In this document: one piece after another, positions 8,363 through 17,304 of the stretch
Layout of the letters: the number at the start of each line of letters is the position of its first letter
How positions within the stretch are numbered: the first letter of the stretch is position 1
Origin: DAISJI01 sp964559835
Lineage (GTDB): Bacteria; Acidobacteriota; Terriglobia; Terriglobales; Acidobacteriaceae
Reading direction: 5' to 3'
Length of the DNA: 64,000 nucleotides
Assembly (NCBI GenBank): GCA_964559835.1
Contig: CAZLJE010000014.1
Coordinates: forward strand, 1-64,000
Made by a program: the position numbers and the translations under genes
The notes under the pieces: model-generated
The model's input: only the letters and a program-made list of their open reading frames with translations
What the model was told of the DNA's origin: nothing
The model's database searches: none

Positions 8363-9229
8363 TTACTGCTTCTTGACTGTGATTTTTCCGCTGAAGCTGC
8401 TGAGGTGCAGCAACGCCGCGCCGGAGTTAGCATGGCCGGCGAACGACTTGCCCGCCGCGATCACCATGGTGGGATGTGAGTCCGGCTGAAGCTGGTAGCC
8501 GTCTTCGACGCTGCCAACCACCGATCGCGCCGTAACGTCGACCGATGCGTTCGCCGGAAGCGTGACGTCAATAGGGCCCGAGTGTGTAGATAGTGTGTAC
8601 TCGCCGTCACCGTTGCAGTCGCCGGTGAAGTGGATCGGCGCGCCGTTGGTGTTCGCCGACACCATCGAGCCGCTGACGTTGGAGAGCGTCACCTCGCCGG
8701 CAACAGACGTCACCTCAACATGGCCGTTAGTGATATTGCTCAGCGTCACCGGAGCGTTCATTGTGCGCACGTGAACGTGGCCGTTCATCGCATCACGAAC
8801 TTCCACGCTGCCGCTGTCGGAATCGACCATGACGTCGCCATTGACGTTCTGTATCTTCACCGCGCCATTCATCGTGCGCACTACCACCGAAACGCTGCTG
8901 GGGATCTGGACGTCGTAGTCGACGGAACTTTCCTCCGCGCTGCCTTTCCGCAGGTAGTGGGTGCGCACGTCGACGCGGTTGCCGGACTGTTTCGTGTCGA
9001 TCTCCACTTTGTCGGAATGTGGCTTGCCGCTGATGACGACCTGATTTGCTGCCGTCGTGGAACGGTGGACCGTGATGGGACCGTAATCGTTGGTGACGCT
9101 GACTGTCGCGCCCGGTTGGACGGTGAAGACTCCCGCGCTGTTCTTTCCCGCCCGTTCTTGCGCCGGAACGAGCGTAACGGCGCCTGCTAACAGGACCGCC
9201 AAAGCCGCTCGTCGGTATGCGCGTTCCAT
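8363..9229 (-). CDS. secreted DUF4097-type beta-strand repeat protein
   Basis: 288 residues from the ATG at 9229; the open frame extends further upstream, but only this start gives a signal peptide (MERAYRRAALAVLLAGA, cleaved near VPAQ) and a sensible 10-nt gap to the preceding stop. The mature part is a series of short beta strands with repeated V-x-S/R-T-M-N-G/A units (VVVRTMNGAVKI, HVRTMNAPVTL, ISANTNGAPIHF-like). This is the left-handed beta-helical/adhesin pattern of DUF4097. The function is unknown; such proteins often sit with anti-sigma factors. It is the third gene of the sigma/anti-sigma operon. Confidence 0.85.
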   Translation of the reverse strand: MERAYRRAALAVLLAGAVTLVPAQERAGKNSAGVFTVQPGATVSVTNDYGPITVHRSTTAANQVVISGKPHSDKVEIDTKQSGNRVDVRTHYLRKGSAEESSVDYDVQIPSSVSVVVRTMNGAVKIQNVNGDVMVDSDSGSVEVRDAMNGHVHVRTMNAPVTLSNITNGHVEVTSVAGEVTLSNVSGSMVSANTNGAPIHFTGDCNGDGEYTLSTHSGPIDVTLPANASVDVTARSVVGSVEDGYQLQPDSHPTMVIAAGKSFAGHANSGAALLHLSSFSGKITVKKQ

Positions 9230-9239
9230 AGCGCGGTCG

Positions 9240-9854
9240 CTACTGCAGCGACCTCGTCGCCGTTTCGTACACGATGGCCTTCTGCTCGTAGGCGCGCTGC
9301 AAGGCATTGCGGGCATCGCGATCGGAGGGATCGGCCGCCACTGCCTTCTTCGATTCACGTATCGATGCGTTGACCTGCCTCAGGGTGCTGGCGTACCTGT
9401 CCTTCATCTCGGGACGCGTTTGCGCGACCTCGGTCAGCACCTGCTGGTCCTGTGGATCCTGGTCGGCGGAATCTTCGCTGGCGACGGAGACAGCCGGAGT
9501 TTGCTGCTCGGCCCCGCGCCGGTACAGGATGATGCCGCAGACTACTAAAACGACAGCGGAAAGCGATGCGATCCAGGGAAGGATGCCTTGGCTTCCTAGA
9601 AGTCGCCCCCTGGCGCGGGCCGGTTTTTTCACCAGTCCCTCGCGTTCTAACGAGTCGCGGATGCCTTCCCACACCTGGGGCGCGGGCTCTTCCATCGGCA
9701 CCAGCAACTTCGCCTGCTCGGCGATGTAGCGGAGGTCCTGTACCAGGTCCGAGCAGACGTGACACTCGCGGAGATGCTGTTCTTCCTGGGCATTGCCTCC
9801 GCTCTCGATGATGTAAGGCAGAACTTTCTGGAATTCTGCGCAGTCCATGTTCAT
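9240..9854 (-). CDS. membrane anti-sigma factor with zinc-finger N-terminus
   Basis: 204 residues. The N-terminus has the zinc anti-sigma signature H27-x3-C31-x2-C34 (EEQHLRECHVCSDLV) with an upstream Cys5. A single membrane helix lies at ~91-110 (ILPWIASLSAVVLVVCGIIL), followed by a periplasmic alpha-helical tail. It would hold the ECF sigma factor encoded just upstream at the inner membrane and release it on envelope signals. The stop is 10 nt before the DUF4097 gene start and the sigma stop is 36 nt before its own start, so all three form one transcript. Confidence 0.9.
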   Translation of the reverse strand: MNMDCAEFQKVLPYIIESGGNAQEEQHLRECHVCSDLVQDLRYIAEQAKLLVPMEEPAPQVWEGIRDSLEREGLVKKPARARGRLLGSQGILPWIASLSAVVLVVCGIILYRRGAEQQTPAVSVASEDSADQDPQDQQVLTEVAQTRPEMKDRYASTLRQVNASIRESKKAVAADPSDRDARNALQRAYEQKAIVYETATRSLQ

Positions 9855-9890
9855 CCTCTCCCCGATATCGCCCCCTCCATTCCCCGCTGA

Positions 9891-10499
9891 CTATCGCCTG
9901 GCGGCCTTTTCGGCTCTGCTGATCTTCAGCAGGTCGCGCAGTTTCATACGCGCCTTGTGGAGTTGGCTCTTGCTGTTGCCGATGGAACAACCCATCATCT
10001 CGGCAATCTCGTTATGTTCGTAACCCTCGATGTCATGCAGCACAAAAATGATGCGATACCCAGGCGGAAGACTCTCGATCGCCCGCTCCAGGTTCACGCG
10101 GTCGATGGATCCGACCAGCGCGTTATCGGGAGCGCCGATGTCCTTCTTCGGCCCGTCTTCCTGCTGCGGCTCCAGCGTCTCCTGTAAGGAGACCTCCGGA
10201 AGCCCCTTCTTACGCAGGTGCATCAGCACGACGTTCACCGCCAGCCGATGCAGCCACGTCGAGAACGCTGACTCACCGCGGAAGGTGGCGATCTTGCGAT
10301 AGAGCTGCAGGAACGCCTCCTGCGTCAGGTCCTCAGCTTCGGCGGTGTTCCCCGTCATGCGCAGGCACAACGAGTAGACACGCCGCTTGTGGAGGCCGTA
10401 GAGCACTTCAAAGCACTCTGAGTCTCCTGCCTTGGCCCGGGCAATCGCCTCTGCCTCGGTGATGCCAGACGGTAGCGTCGATTTTTTCGCTTGAGTCAA
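9891..10499 (-). CDS. ECF RNA polymerase sigma factor (RpoE-like)
   Basis: 202 residues with sigma region 2 (AKAGDSECFEVLYGLHKRRV, DLTQEAFLQLYRKIATF, STWLHRLAVNVVLMHLRK at ~25-95) and region 4 (LESLPPGYRIIFVLHDIEGY then EIAEMMGCSIGNSKSQLHKAR at ~135-190). Length and domain order fit group 4 ECF sigma factors. It heads the operon with its cognate zinc-finger anti-sigma factor and a secreted DUF4097 protein. It probably autoregulates through a promoter in the 237-bp spacer upstream, but no consensus pair could be assigned there by eye. Confidence 0.95.
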   Translation of the reverse strand: MTQAKKSTLPSGITEAEAIARAKAGDSECFEVLYGLHKRRVYSLCLRMTGNTAEAEDLTQEAFLQLYRKIATFRGESAFSTWLHRLAVNVVLMHLRKKGLPEVSLQETLEPQQEDGPKKDIGAPDNALVGSIDRVNLERAIESLPPGYRIIFVLHDIEGYEHNEIAEMMGCSIGNSKSQLHKARMKLRDLLKISRAEKAARR

Positions 10500-10736
10500 T
10501 GCCTTTTTCAGGCTGCATCTACTCTGATGCAGCTAAGTCCTTATGTGTTGTATAACTTCCGCCGGAATTTCATCAAAACGGCGTCTTCAGATATTGGATG
10601 CAGCAGGAGCCCTGAACGGCTGAAGGGTAGAGCGCGATTGTGGGTACTTTGGTTGCCTGTAAAAACCGGCTCATGGCTCAAGCCGCAAGGCTCAAGGTAA
10701 ATCGGCAGCTTCTAGCTAAAAGCTAATGGCTAATAG

Positions 10737-12092
10737 CTAAGGGCTTGTTTTCGCCGTGATCGTCTCCAACCCATGGCCTTCCGGCCCGGTTTCTCGGATT
10801 CGCAGCAGGATGGCAAACAGCATGGCCACGAATCCGAGGCTGGTCAGGATGTAGAGCATCGGCATGTAGCCGGACGGATTAACCTCGCTGGCGTGCCAGT
10901 GGTCATTGGCCGAGCCGAGGACGTAATTGAACCCTGCCAGTCCGATGTTCTGGATCATGGTCATCAGGCCCAGCGCGGTCCCGAGCGCCTTCTGGTCGAC
11001 GATGTAGGCGACCGACGGCCAGATCACCGCCGGAACGAGCGCGAACGCCACGCCCATCATGCTCATCGCTCCGACCAGCGGCAGCGGGGCGTTGAAGTGC
11101 GCCGACCACGGCCAGGGCAGCGTCACGCTCACGGTGCGGTCGGAATAGACATGCCCCATGATGAGGAACACCGGGATCAGCAGGCCCGAGCCGAGGATCA
11201 TCAGCGTCGCGCGTTTTCCGACGCGGTCGCTGAAGTAGCCGAACAGCGGCGTCCCGATCATCGTGCAAACGGTCAGGATACTGAGCGACAGGCCGGCGTC
11301 CGCGAGCGGCATCCGGCGCGAGTGTTGGAAGAACTTCACCGCGAACGTCTCGAAAGGAAAGATCGCCGAGTAGAACAGTACGCACAGCGCTACGAGATAC
11401 CAGTAGGACCTGCCAAACTTCTTGATGTCGCTGAAGACGATCTTGTCGATGTCACCCGCGGCGCCAAGTGAGTGCGTGCGCTCGGCGCGCACCTCGAGGA
11501 TCCAGTACAGGATGGGCCCGGTCACGCACAGACTCACAAATCCGACGCCGAGGAACCAGGGGTTCTGCCAACTGTTATTCGCGTACGCGAATTTGGCCCA
11601 GCTCGGCGAGCTTTGCGCCAGCATCGTCCCGAAGCGCGCGATCAGCAGATTGATGCCGAGTGCGAAGCTGAGCTCTTTTCCGCGGAACCACTTGGCGACC
11701 GCCGTGGTGATGGAAACAATCAGCGATTCGGCGCCCATGCCGAAGATGAAGCGGCCGGTCGCCATCAGCGGGAAGCTCGGAGTAGCCGCGGTCAGAATGG
11801 CGCCGAAGAAACAGATCACGCCGAACAGGAGCGTCGCTTTGCGCGTACCGATGCGGTCGATGATGATCCCGCCGATCAGGACCGTTGCAATCGGTGCAAT
11901 GCTGTAGAACGAATTCAGAAGCCCGATCTGCTTGTCCGTGAACCCAAGTTGTTTTTGCAGGATGTCGGCGAGCGGGCTGAGCGCGTCGTAAAAGTAGTAG
12001 TTGCCGAACATCGCCAGGCTGACGAACACAAGCACTACCCAGCGATAAAAGCGCGACGGCGCGGAACGCGGGACGGCTATGGCTTCGGACAT
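10737..12092 (-). CDS. major facilitator superfamily transporter
   Basis: 451 residues with about 12 membrane helices. MFS loop signatures are present: DRIGTRKATLLFG after helix 2 and FSDRVGKRATLMILG after helix 8. The N-terminal FGNYYFYDALSPLADILQKQ and the overall pattern recall the MFSD1-type branch rather than sugar-phosphate antiporters, so a small-peptide or organic-acid substrate is possible; this is not settled by the sequence. No substrate-specific gene adjoins it. The 3' side carries TAGCTAAAAGCTAATGGC short tandem repeats. Confidence 0.9.
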   Translation of the reverse strand: MSEAIAVPRSAPSRFYRWVVLVFVSLAMFGNYYFYDALSPLADILQKQLGFTDKQIGLLNSFYSIAPIATVLIGGIIIDRIGTRKATLLFGVICFFGAILTAATPSFPLMATGRFIFGMGAESLIVSITTAVAKWFRGKELSFALGINLLIARFGTMLAQSSPSWAKFAYANNSWQNPWFLGVGFVSLCVTGPILYWILEVRAERTHSLGAAGDIDKIVFSDIKKFGRSYWYLVALCVLFYSAIFPFETFAVKFFQHSRRMPLADAGLSLSILTVCTMIGTPLFGYFSDRVGKRATLMILGSGLLIPVFLIMGHVYSDRTVSVTLPWPWSAHFNAPLPLVGAMSMMGVAFALVPAVIWPSVAYIVDQKALGTALGLMTMIQNIGLAGFNYVLGSANDHWHASEVNPSGYMPMLYILTSLGFVAMLFAILLRIRETGPEGHGLETITAKTSP

Positions 12093-12175
12093 TTGCCCGG
12101 AAGGATAACAGTTTCAGTTTCGAGTTTCAGTGATTGTGGGGCGATCGGGGAAGCTTCAGAAAGCGGCGACGGGAA

Positions 12176-12345
12176 AGCAGTAATCGGGAATCGGAAATCG
12201 GAAATCAGAAATCGGAAATCGGAACGGAAATCGGAAATCAGAAATCAGTAATCAGTAATCAGTGACCGTATCCGGGACGTGCACTTTGCTGTTTCGCCAG
12301 CGCTCCCGATTTCCAATTACTAATTACCGATTACCGTTCTCCCGT
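12176..12345. repeat. degenerate AATCGGA tandem array with inverted counterpart
   Basis: At least ten units of 7-10 bases of the type AATCGGA/AATCAGA/AATCAGT run from 12182 to 12265. About 40 bases later a complementary set (ATTTCCAATTACTAATTACC, GATTACCG) completes a long imperfect hairpin. It lies between two minus-strand genes. Unit length and sequence vary, so it is neither a CRISPR nor a fixed minisatellite. Confidence 0.65.
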
Positions 12346-13233
12346 TTACGCGCGCGCCTTGCGTGCGAGCAGCCCGGCGATGGTTGCGGTGAACCCGCCG
12401 AGCGCGATCAGCGGCAGCGGCGAAGCGCTCTTCGGCAATGTCCGCTGATTGCCTTGTTGGTTCGCCGAAGCAGCGTTCGACTGCGCGTTCTGGTCGGCGG
12501 GATTTGCCGGCGTTTGCGCCTGCGTCATCTCGTGCGGCGGGACGGCGGCGCTGGGCTTCTGCTCGGTCGCCGGCGGCGTCGCTTGCGGCGCGTTCTGCGC
12601 GGGCGGATTCGTAGGAGCCGCGATAGCGCCGCTGCTGTTGATGACGCCGTTGTCGGCCGGGTAACCCGCATTGTTGCTCGGATTTGTGGCGATGCCGCTC
12701 ACGCCACCGGCGCCGGCCATATGCTCGACATCGGAATTGGTGAACGTGCGGGCATTCACGCCCTGCATGCGCTGCCGGTTCTCTCGCGCGATCTCGCCGA
12801 GGCTGCGGCCGCTCGTGCCGTCGTTAAACGCCATCGCGCCGCCACTGTTCACGCCGAGGTCGACATAATGGCGTCCCATGAACGTAACTGGCGAGGCCGC
12901 AGTATTGGCAGCACTGTTGTCGGTACCGCGCCAAGGGGGGCCGACGTAAACGGTCTCCGGCCCAAGATCGATCTCCGGACGGATGGGCACGGCCGAGGGC
13001 GGCTCCGGCGGCGGCGACGTCAGCGAGACCGCGGCAGTGTTGGTCGGCGGAAGCGTGGCTGCGTTGCTCAGGTGCATCAGCGGCGTCGTAACCAGCGGCG
13101 GCGACACGTACGGCGCTACGGGCACGGCGATTCCGCCCGTCGTCGCCTGGCCGTAGGGAGTGACCACGGCCTGCGCAGCGGCCACGGTCGAAACCAGTGT
13201 GAACGTAAGTGTGAACAGGACCCAACGCTTCAT
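12346..13233 (-). CDS. secreted proline/alanine-rich protein with C-terminal sorting-like tail
   Basis: 295 residues from MKRWVLFTLTF at 13233; an upstream Met at 13266 would lengthen the n-region unnaturally. A signal peptide ends near AAAQA. The mature chain is low-complexity (Pro, Ala, Asn, Gln, Thr) with no recognised domain; GRHYVDLGVNSGG and RSLGEIARENRQRMQG are the only ordered-looking parts. The C-terminus is tripartite: LPKSASPLP, a hydrophobic segment (LIALGGFTATIAGLLA) and a basic end (RKARA), as in sortase or exosortase substrates. Surface anchoring is inferred from this alone. Confidence 0.75.
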   Translation of the reverse strand: MKRWVLFTLTFTLVSTVAAAQAVVTPYGQATTGGIAVPVAPYVSPPLVTTPLMHLSNAATLPPTNTAAVSLTSPPPEPPSAVPIRPEIDLGPETVYVGPPWRGTDNSAANTAASPVTFMGRHYVDLGVNSGGAMAFNDGTSGRSLGEIARENRQRMQGVNARTFTNSDVEHMAGAGGVSGIATNPSNNAGYPADNGVINSSGAIAAPTNPPAQNAPQATPPATEQKPSAAVPPHEMTQAQTPANPADQNAQSNAASANQQGNQRTLPKSASPLPLIALGGFTATIAGLLARKARA

Positions 13234-13373
13234 AAGGGGCTCCCAGCGTGCGGGCTCCCCAAACACAGAGCACTCCCGCCACCGCTTCAGCTAAATAGGA
13301 TTACTGCGTGGTAAACGGGGATGCCAGGGAAGTATTAAGTAATAAGTACTGAGTATCGAGAAGCGAGTACACT

Positions 13374-13446
13374 GCCGGATTCAGGTTTCGGGTTCCTAGT
13401 TCCTAGTTCCTAGTTCCTAGTTCCGAGTTCTTAGTTCTGAGTTCCG
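13374..13446. repeat. TAGTTCC heptamer tandem array
   Basis: CTAGTTC repeats every 7 bases at least four times, then decays (CCGAGTTCTTAGTTCTGAG). It lies upstream of the GH2 gene in the 266-bp divergent spacer. No promoter could be assigned confidently. Confidence 0.7.
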
Positions 13447-13499
13447 GCTGAGCTTGGATACGAAGAACCAATTCCGATTACCGATTTTTGAGGGCACTC

Positions 13500-15968
13500 A
13501 TGAGAACAAAGTCGTTGCTGCTGGCCCTGCTCCTGTTCAGTGTTGCAGCCAATGCGCAGAAGACCGCGCCAAGGGCCACGCTGAACATTGCCAATTCACG
13601 GCATGTAAGTGTTGACGACGGATGGCGTTTCCTCAAAGGCGACGCGCCCGGCGCGGAGCAGCCGTCGTACGACGATTCGCACTGGCGCGCGCTCAACCTG
13701 CCCCACGACTGGGCGATCGAGGGGCCGTTCGATCCCAAGCTGAACCCGCACGAGGGCGCGCTGCCGGATTTCGGCACCGGCTGGTACCGCAAGCACTTCT
13801 ATATGCCTGCCCCATCACGAGGTAAGCACGTCTGGATCGAGTTCGACGGCGCAATGAACAACGCGACTGTCTGGCTCAACGGCAAGCAACTGGGTGGCCG
13901 CCCCTACGGATACATCGGCTTCGGATTCGACCTGACGCCGTACCTGAAATTCGGCAGCGAAGAGAACGTCATCGCCGTTCGTCTCACGCCGGAGGAGCAG
14001 TCGTCGCGCTGGTATCCGGGCGCGGGCATTTATCGGAATGTGTGGCTCAATATCACCGGACCAGTACACGTATCGCGCTGGGGCACGTACGTCACCACAC
14101 CCGAGGTGACGGATAAAGCGGCGAAGATCCACGTCGTAACGATGATCCAGAACGGAGCTACTCCTGTTGACTTGGTCACGACCGTGTTGGACGCGCAGGG
14201 CAAGCAAGTGGCTCGCGCAGTTACTCCGACCGACTTGTCGGCGAACGGCGAAACGCATGTCGCTACGACGATCGACGTCCCCGATCCGCATCGATGGGAT
14301 GTTGACGATCCGTATCTGTACACGCTCGTCAGCACGGTTCGAAGCGGCGGAAAAGACGTCGATCGCTACACCACGCCTTTTGGCATCCGCACCGTCGAGT
14401 GGTCGCCCACGGACCTGAAGCTCAACGGCCGCAGCATCCGGCTGAAGGGCGTCTGCGACCATCACGATCTCGGCGCTCTCGGCGCCGCCGTGAACCGCCG
14501 GGCGACCGAGCGTCAGTTGCAGATCCTGAAGGCGATGGGCGTGAACGCCATCCGCACCTCGCATAATCCGCCATCGCCGGAGCTGCTGGAGTTAGCCGAC
14601 CGTCTCGGCTTCCTCGTCATGGACGAAGCCTTCGACATGTGGCAGATTGCGAAGGTCAAGAACGGCTACAGCAAGTATTTCGACGAGTGGTCCGAGCGCG
14701 ACCTGACCGACCAGATCCGCCGCGATCGCAATCATCCCAGCGTCATCCTGTGGAGCATCGGTAACGAGATCGAGGAGCAGCGCAGCCCAGACGGGTGGAA
14801 GATCGCGCGCCGGCTGGTCGGGATCTGTCATCGCGAGGACCCCACGCGTCCCACGACATCGGCGATGAACATGCCGCGCGAGGCCATCAAGAACAAGTTC
14901 GCCGACGAGCTTGATGTCAAGGGCTTCAACTACTCCGAGCGCGGCTACGCCGAGATCCTGGCGACGCACCCGGACTGGATCGTGCTGGCGTCGGAGACCG
15001 AGAGCGTCGTCAGCTCGCGCGGCGTCTATCACCTGCCCATCGAGAAGTATCAGAAGCACCCGTCGCACCAGTTGAGCAGCTACGACATCATCGCGCCGCC
15101 GTGGGCGTACACCGCCGACGTGGAGTTCGCGGCTCAGGAGAAGAATCCGCGCATGCTGGGCGAATTCGTGTGGACCGGCTTCGATTACATCGGCGAACCG
15201 ACGCCGTACTTCAACCGGAACGCCGATCGTGAGGCGGATTGGCCGGCGCGCAGTTCGTATTTCGGGATCGTCGATCTCGCTGGCTTTCCGAAAGACCGCT
15301 ACTACCTCTATCAGAGCCAGTGGACCTCGAAGCCGATGGTGCACGTTCTGCCGCACTGGAATTGGGCCGGGCGCGAGGGCCAGCCCATCCCGGTGATGGT
15401 GTACACGAACGCCGACGAGGCCGAACTGTTTCTGAACGGCCGCTCGCTCGGCAAGAAGAAGCGCTGGTCGGAGCCGGTGGAGCTGCCGGTAGGGAAGAAG
15501 GTCAGCGATGATTTGAAGTTCTCGTCCAAATATCGCCTGCTGTGGCAGGTGCCGTACGAACCGGGGACGCTGAAGGTGGTCGCGTATAAGGACGGGAAGC
15601 AGGTCGCAACGGACGAGCGCAAGACCGCCGGACCGCCGTCGCAGATTCGGTTGATTCCTGATCGCGCGCAAATTTCGGCGGACGGGGAAGACCTATCCTT
15701 CGTGACCGTGCGCGTGGAAGACAAAGACGGAAACCTCGTTCCCGAGGCCGACAATCTCGTGCACTTCAAAGTGTCGGGCGCGGGGAAGATCGAAGCGGTT
15801 GACAACGGGAACGCCGCGACCACCGAGCCTTTCCAGGCCGATTATCGAAAGGCCTTCAGCGGGATGGCGCTGCTGATCGTGCGCCCGTCCAAGCAGCCGG
15901 GAAACATCACGATCATGGCGACAGGCGAGGGGCTGAAGAACGCAGTGGCGAAGGTAGAGGCGAAGTAG
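13500..15968 (+). CDS. glycoside hydrolase family 2 (beta-galactosidase-like), secreted
   Basis: 822 residues from the ATG at 13500 (GAGGG 5 nt upstream). A signal peptide ends near AANAQ. Order: GH2 sugar-binding domain (~35-190, NLPHDWAIEGPF, WLNGKQLGGRPYGY), immunoglobulin-like domain (~200-300), and TIM barrel from ~300 with RLKGVCDHHD and SHNPPSPELLELADRLGFLV. The acid/base Glu is at ~423 in WSIGNE and the likely nucleophile is Glu499 in ASETES. C-terminal beta domains include a DUF4982-like segment (YTNADEAELFLNG) and a last Ig-like module. It acts in the periplasm or outside the cell on beta-linked oligosaccharides, galactosides by family. The gene has no polysaccharide-utilisation partners here. 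Confidence 0.93.
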   Translation: MRTKSLLLALLLFSVAANAQKTAPRATLNIANSRHVSVDDGWRFLKGDAPGAEQPSYDDSHWRALNLPHDWAIEGPFDPKLNPHEGALPDFGTGWYRKHFYMPAPSRGKHVWIEFDGAMNNATVWLNGKQLGGRPYGYIGFGFDLTPYLKFGSEENVIAVRLTPEEQSSRWYPGAGIYRNVWLNITGPVHVSRWGTYVTTPEVTDKAAKIHVVTMIQNGATPVDLVTTVLDAQGKQVARAVTPTDLSANGETHVATTIDVPDPHRWDVDDPYLYTLVSTVRSGGKDVDRYTTPFGIRTVEWSPTDLKLNGRSIRLKGVCDHHDLGALGAAVNRRATERQLQILKAMGVNAIRTSHNPPSPELLELADRLGFLVMDEAFDMWQIAKVKNGYSKYFDEWSERDLTDQIRRDRNHPSVILWSIGNEIEEQRSPDGWKIARRLVGICHREDPTRPTTSAMNMPREAIKNKFADELDVKGFNYSERGYAEILATHPDWIVLASETESVVSSRGVYHLPIEKYQKHPSHQLSSYDIIAPPWAYTADVEFAAQEKNPRMLGEFVWTGFDYIGEPTPYFNRNADREADWPARSSYFGIVDLAGFPKDRYYLYQSQWTSKPMVHVLPHWNWAGREGQPIPVMVYTNADEAELFLNGRSLGKKKRWSEPVELPVGKKVSDDLKFSSKYRLLWQVPYEPGTLKVVAYKDGKQVATDERKTAGPPSQIRLIPDRAQISADGEDLSFVTVRVEDKDGNLVPEADNLVHFKVSGAGKIEAVDNGNAATTEPFQADYRKAFSGMALLIVRPSKQPGNITIMATGEGLKNAVAKVEAK

Positions 15969-15989
15969 GACGAAGATCAGGAGGCTCTC

Positions 15990-16568
15990 ATGCGACGCGT
16001 TTGTTTTTTATGCGGTGCCATGTTGTGGTTGGTTTTGCTGTCTGCTTCATTCTGTACGGGACAGGTCGAAGACGGGACTGAAGGACATGTTTTTCGTCAC
16101 AATGCGCTCGGCCTGACGTTCCCGGTCCCCGACGGTTTCTTCCCCAAGGTGGAAAAGGAGATTCGAGCCCTCGATCCCGCTGGCCGCGAACACGTTGTGC
16201 TTGCTTTGTGGAAGTCCCCTGATCGTTCCGGGGTTCCAAGAATGGCATTCCTCTACGACACGATGGTGCGGTCTACGGGCTCGTCGCGAGAGCAGATTGC
16301 TAATGGCTGGTTAAACGCACTGAGAACATCAATGCAAGCGGACGAAAAAGTAAAGATGTTTGCGACAAAGACTATGTCTCTCGCAGGACGCACCGTTTGG
16401 AGGCTCGATTACCTGCAACTTCATGGCGGTCAAACCCTGCCTTACAACTCTGCCATCGTCATCCCGCTGTCAGACCGACGTCTTCTGGCGATCCAGGTGA
16501 ACGCACCTTCTCAGGGCGAATTAGATGCGGAGCTCGCGACGCTACGCGCATTACGATTCGACCACTAG
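15990..16568 (+). CDS. secreted protein of unknown function
   Basis: 192 residues; AGGAGG 7 nt upstream of the ATG supports the start. A signal peptide (MRRVCFLCGAMLWLVLLSAS, cleavage near CTGQ) is followed by one compact domain: FRHNALGLTFPVPDGFF, an alternating strand pattern, then LYDTMVRS, RTVWRLDYLQLHGG and RRLLAIQVNAPSQGELDAEL. The layout resembles small secreted DUF-type proteins in which a strand/helix domain ends in a helix beginning with a Glu-Leu-Asp run; no family could be named. It starts 21 nt after the GH2 stop and may be co-transcribed with it. Confidence 0.75.
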   Translation: MRRVCFLCGAMLWLVLLSASFCTGQVEDGTEGHVFRHNALGLTFPVPDGFFPKVEKEIRALDPAGREHVVLALWKSPDRSGVPRMAFLYDTMVRSTGSSREQIANGWLNALRTSMQADEKVKMFATKTMSLAGRTVWRLDYLQLHGGQTLPYNSAIVIPLSDRRLLAIQVNAPSQGELDAELATLRALRFDH

Positions 16569-16633
16569 GCGTCGGTGCTGCGCGAAGATGAGGTGATTGA
16601 GCTGGTATTCTAGAAAGTCTTCCAGAGGGATTT

Positions 16634-17209
16634 GTGGCTGCATTAATCGACGCAATCGACATCAAACGCAAAGACTTCTTCGAATTCGAAAACACGCCCT
16701 ACGTCTGTCTCGACGTTTCCGTCTCGACGCCCACTGCCCGCGGCGGCCAAACCCTGGTGCGCCTGAAGATGCGCAACCTGATCACGCGCGCCGTCTTCGA
16801 CAAGACCTTCAAAGCCAGCGACAAGTTCAAAGAGCCCGACCTGCAGATGGTCCCGGCGTCGTATTTGTACAGTGACGGCGACGGCTCCCACTTCATGGAC
16901 CAGGAAACCTTCGAGACCGTTACGCTGTCGGGCGACATGATCGGCGACGCGCTCGATTTCCTCGTCGACGGGACGATCATCCAGTTGACCAAGTTCAACG
17001 GCAATCCGATCGGCCTGGAACTGCCGCAGAACGTCGAACTGGAAGTGACCTACACCGAGCCCGGCGCGCGCGGCGATACCGCGAGCGGTAACGTCACCAA
17101 AGCTGCGAAGCTGGAAACGGGCATCGAGATTCGCGTGCCGCTATTCATCAAGCAGGGCGAGAAGGTGAAGGTCTCAACCGAAACGCGGGAGTTTGCTGGA
17201 AGGGCGTGA
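16634..17209 (+). CDS. efp: elongation factor P homologue
   Basis: 191 residues, GTG start at 16634 preceded by AGAGGGA. All three EF-P domains are visible: N-terminal KOW-like (~4-65), OB domain II (VPASYLYSDGDGSHFMDQET) and OB domain III ending TAAKLETGIEIRVPLFIKQG-like, EKVKVSTETREF. EF-P enters the E site of ribosomes stalled at polyproline and promotes peptide bond formation. The loop that carries the modified Lys34 (PGKGQ in E. coli) reads PTARGGQ here, so an Arg rather than a Lys is near the tip. It converges on the ThiF/MoeB gene, with a long hairpin between the two stops. Confidence 0.9.
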   Translation: MAALIDAIDIKRKDFFEFENTPYVCLDVSVSTPTARGGQTLVRLKMRNLITRAVFDKTFKASDKFKEPDLQMVPASYLYSDGDGSHFMDQETFETVTLSGDMIGDALDFLVDGTIIQLTKFNGNPIGLELPQNVELEVTYTEPGARGDTASGNVTKAAKLETGIEIRVPLFIKQGEKVKVSTETREFAGRA

Positions 17210-17214
17210 GGGCG

Positions 17215-17303
17215 CATTGGTGATTGAGTGATTTGTGATTGGTGATTAAAACATCGCGACTCGTACAAGCAATCACCAATCACAAATCGCTAAATCACCA
17301 ATG
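17215..17303. repeat. long inverted repeat from GTGATT units between convergent genes
   Basis: A 31-base left arm beginning TTGGTGATTGAGTGATTTGT pairs with the right arm (ending GCTAAATCACCAA) with only about three mismatches and a ~23-base loop. Both arms consist of repeated GTGATT-type units. It sits exactly between the convergent efp and ThiF stops, which suggests a two-way terminator. A sister element lies at 41884. Confidence 0.75.
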
Positions 17304-17304
17304 T

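Noticed and set aside
12176..12265. CRISPR-like array of AATCGGA units
   Set aside because: Units are 7-10 bases with no spacers and vary freely; no cas genes are in the window.
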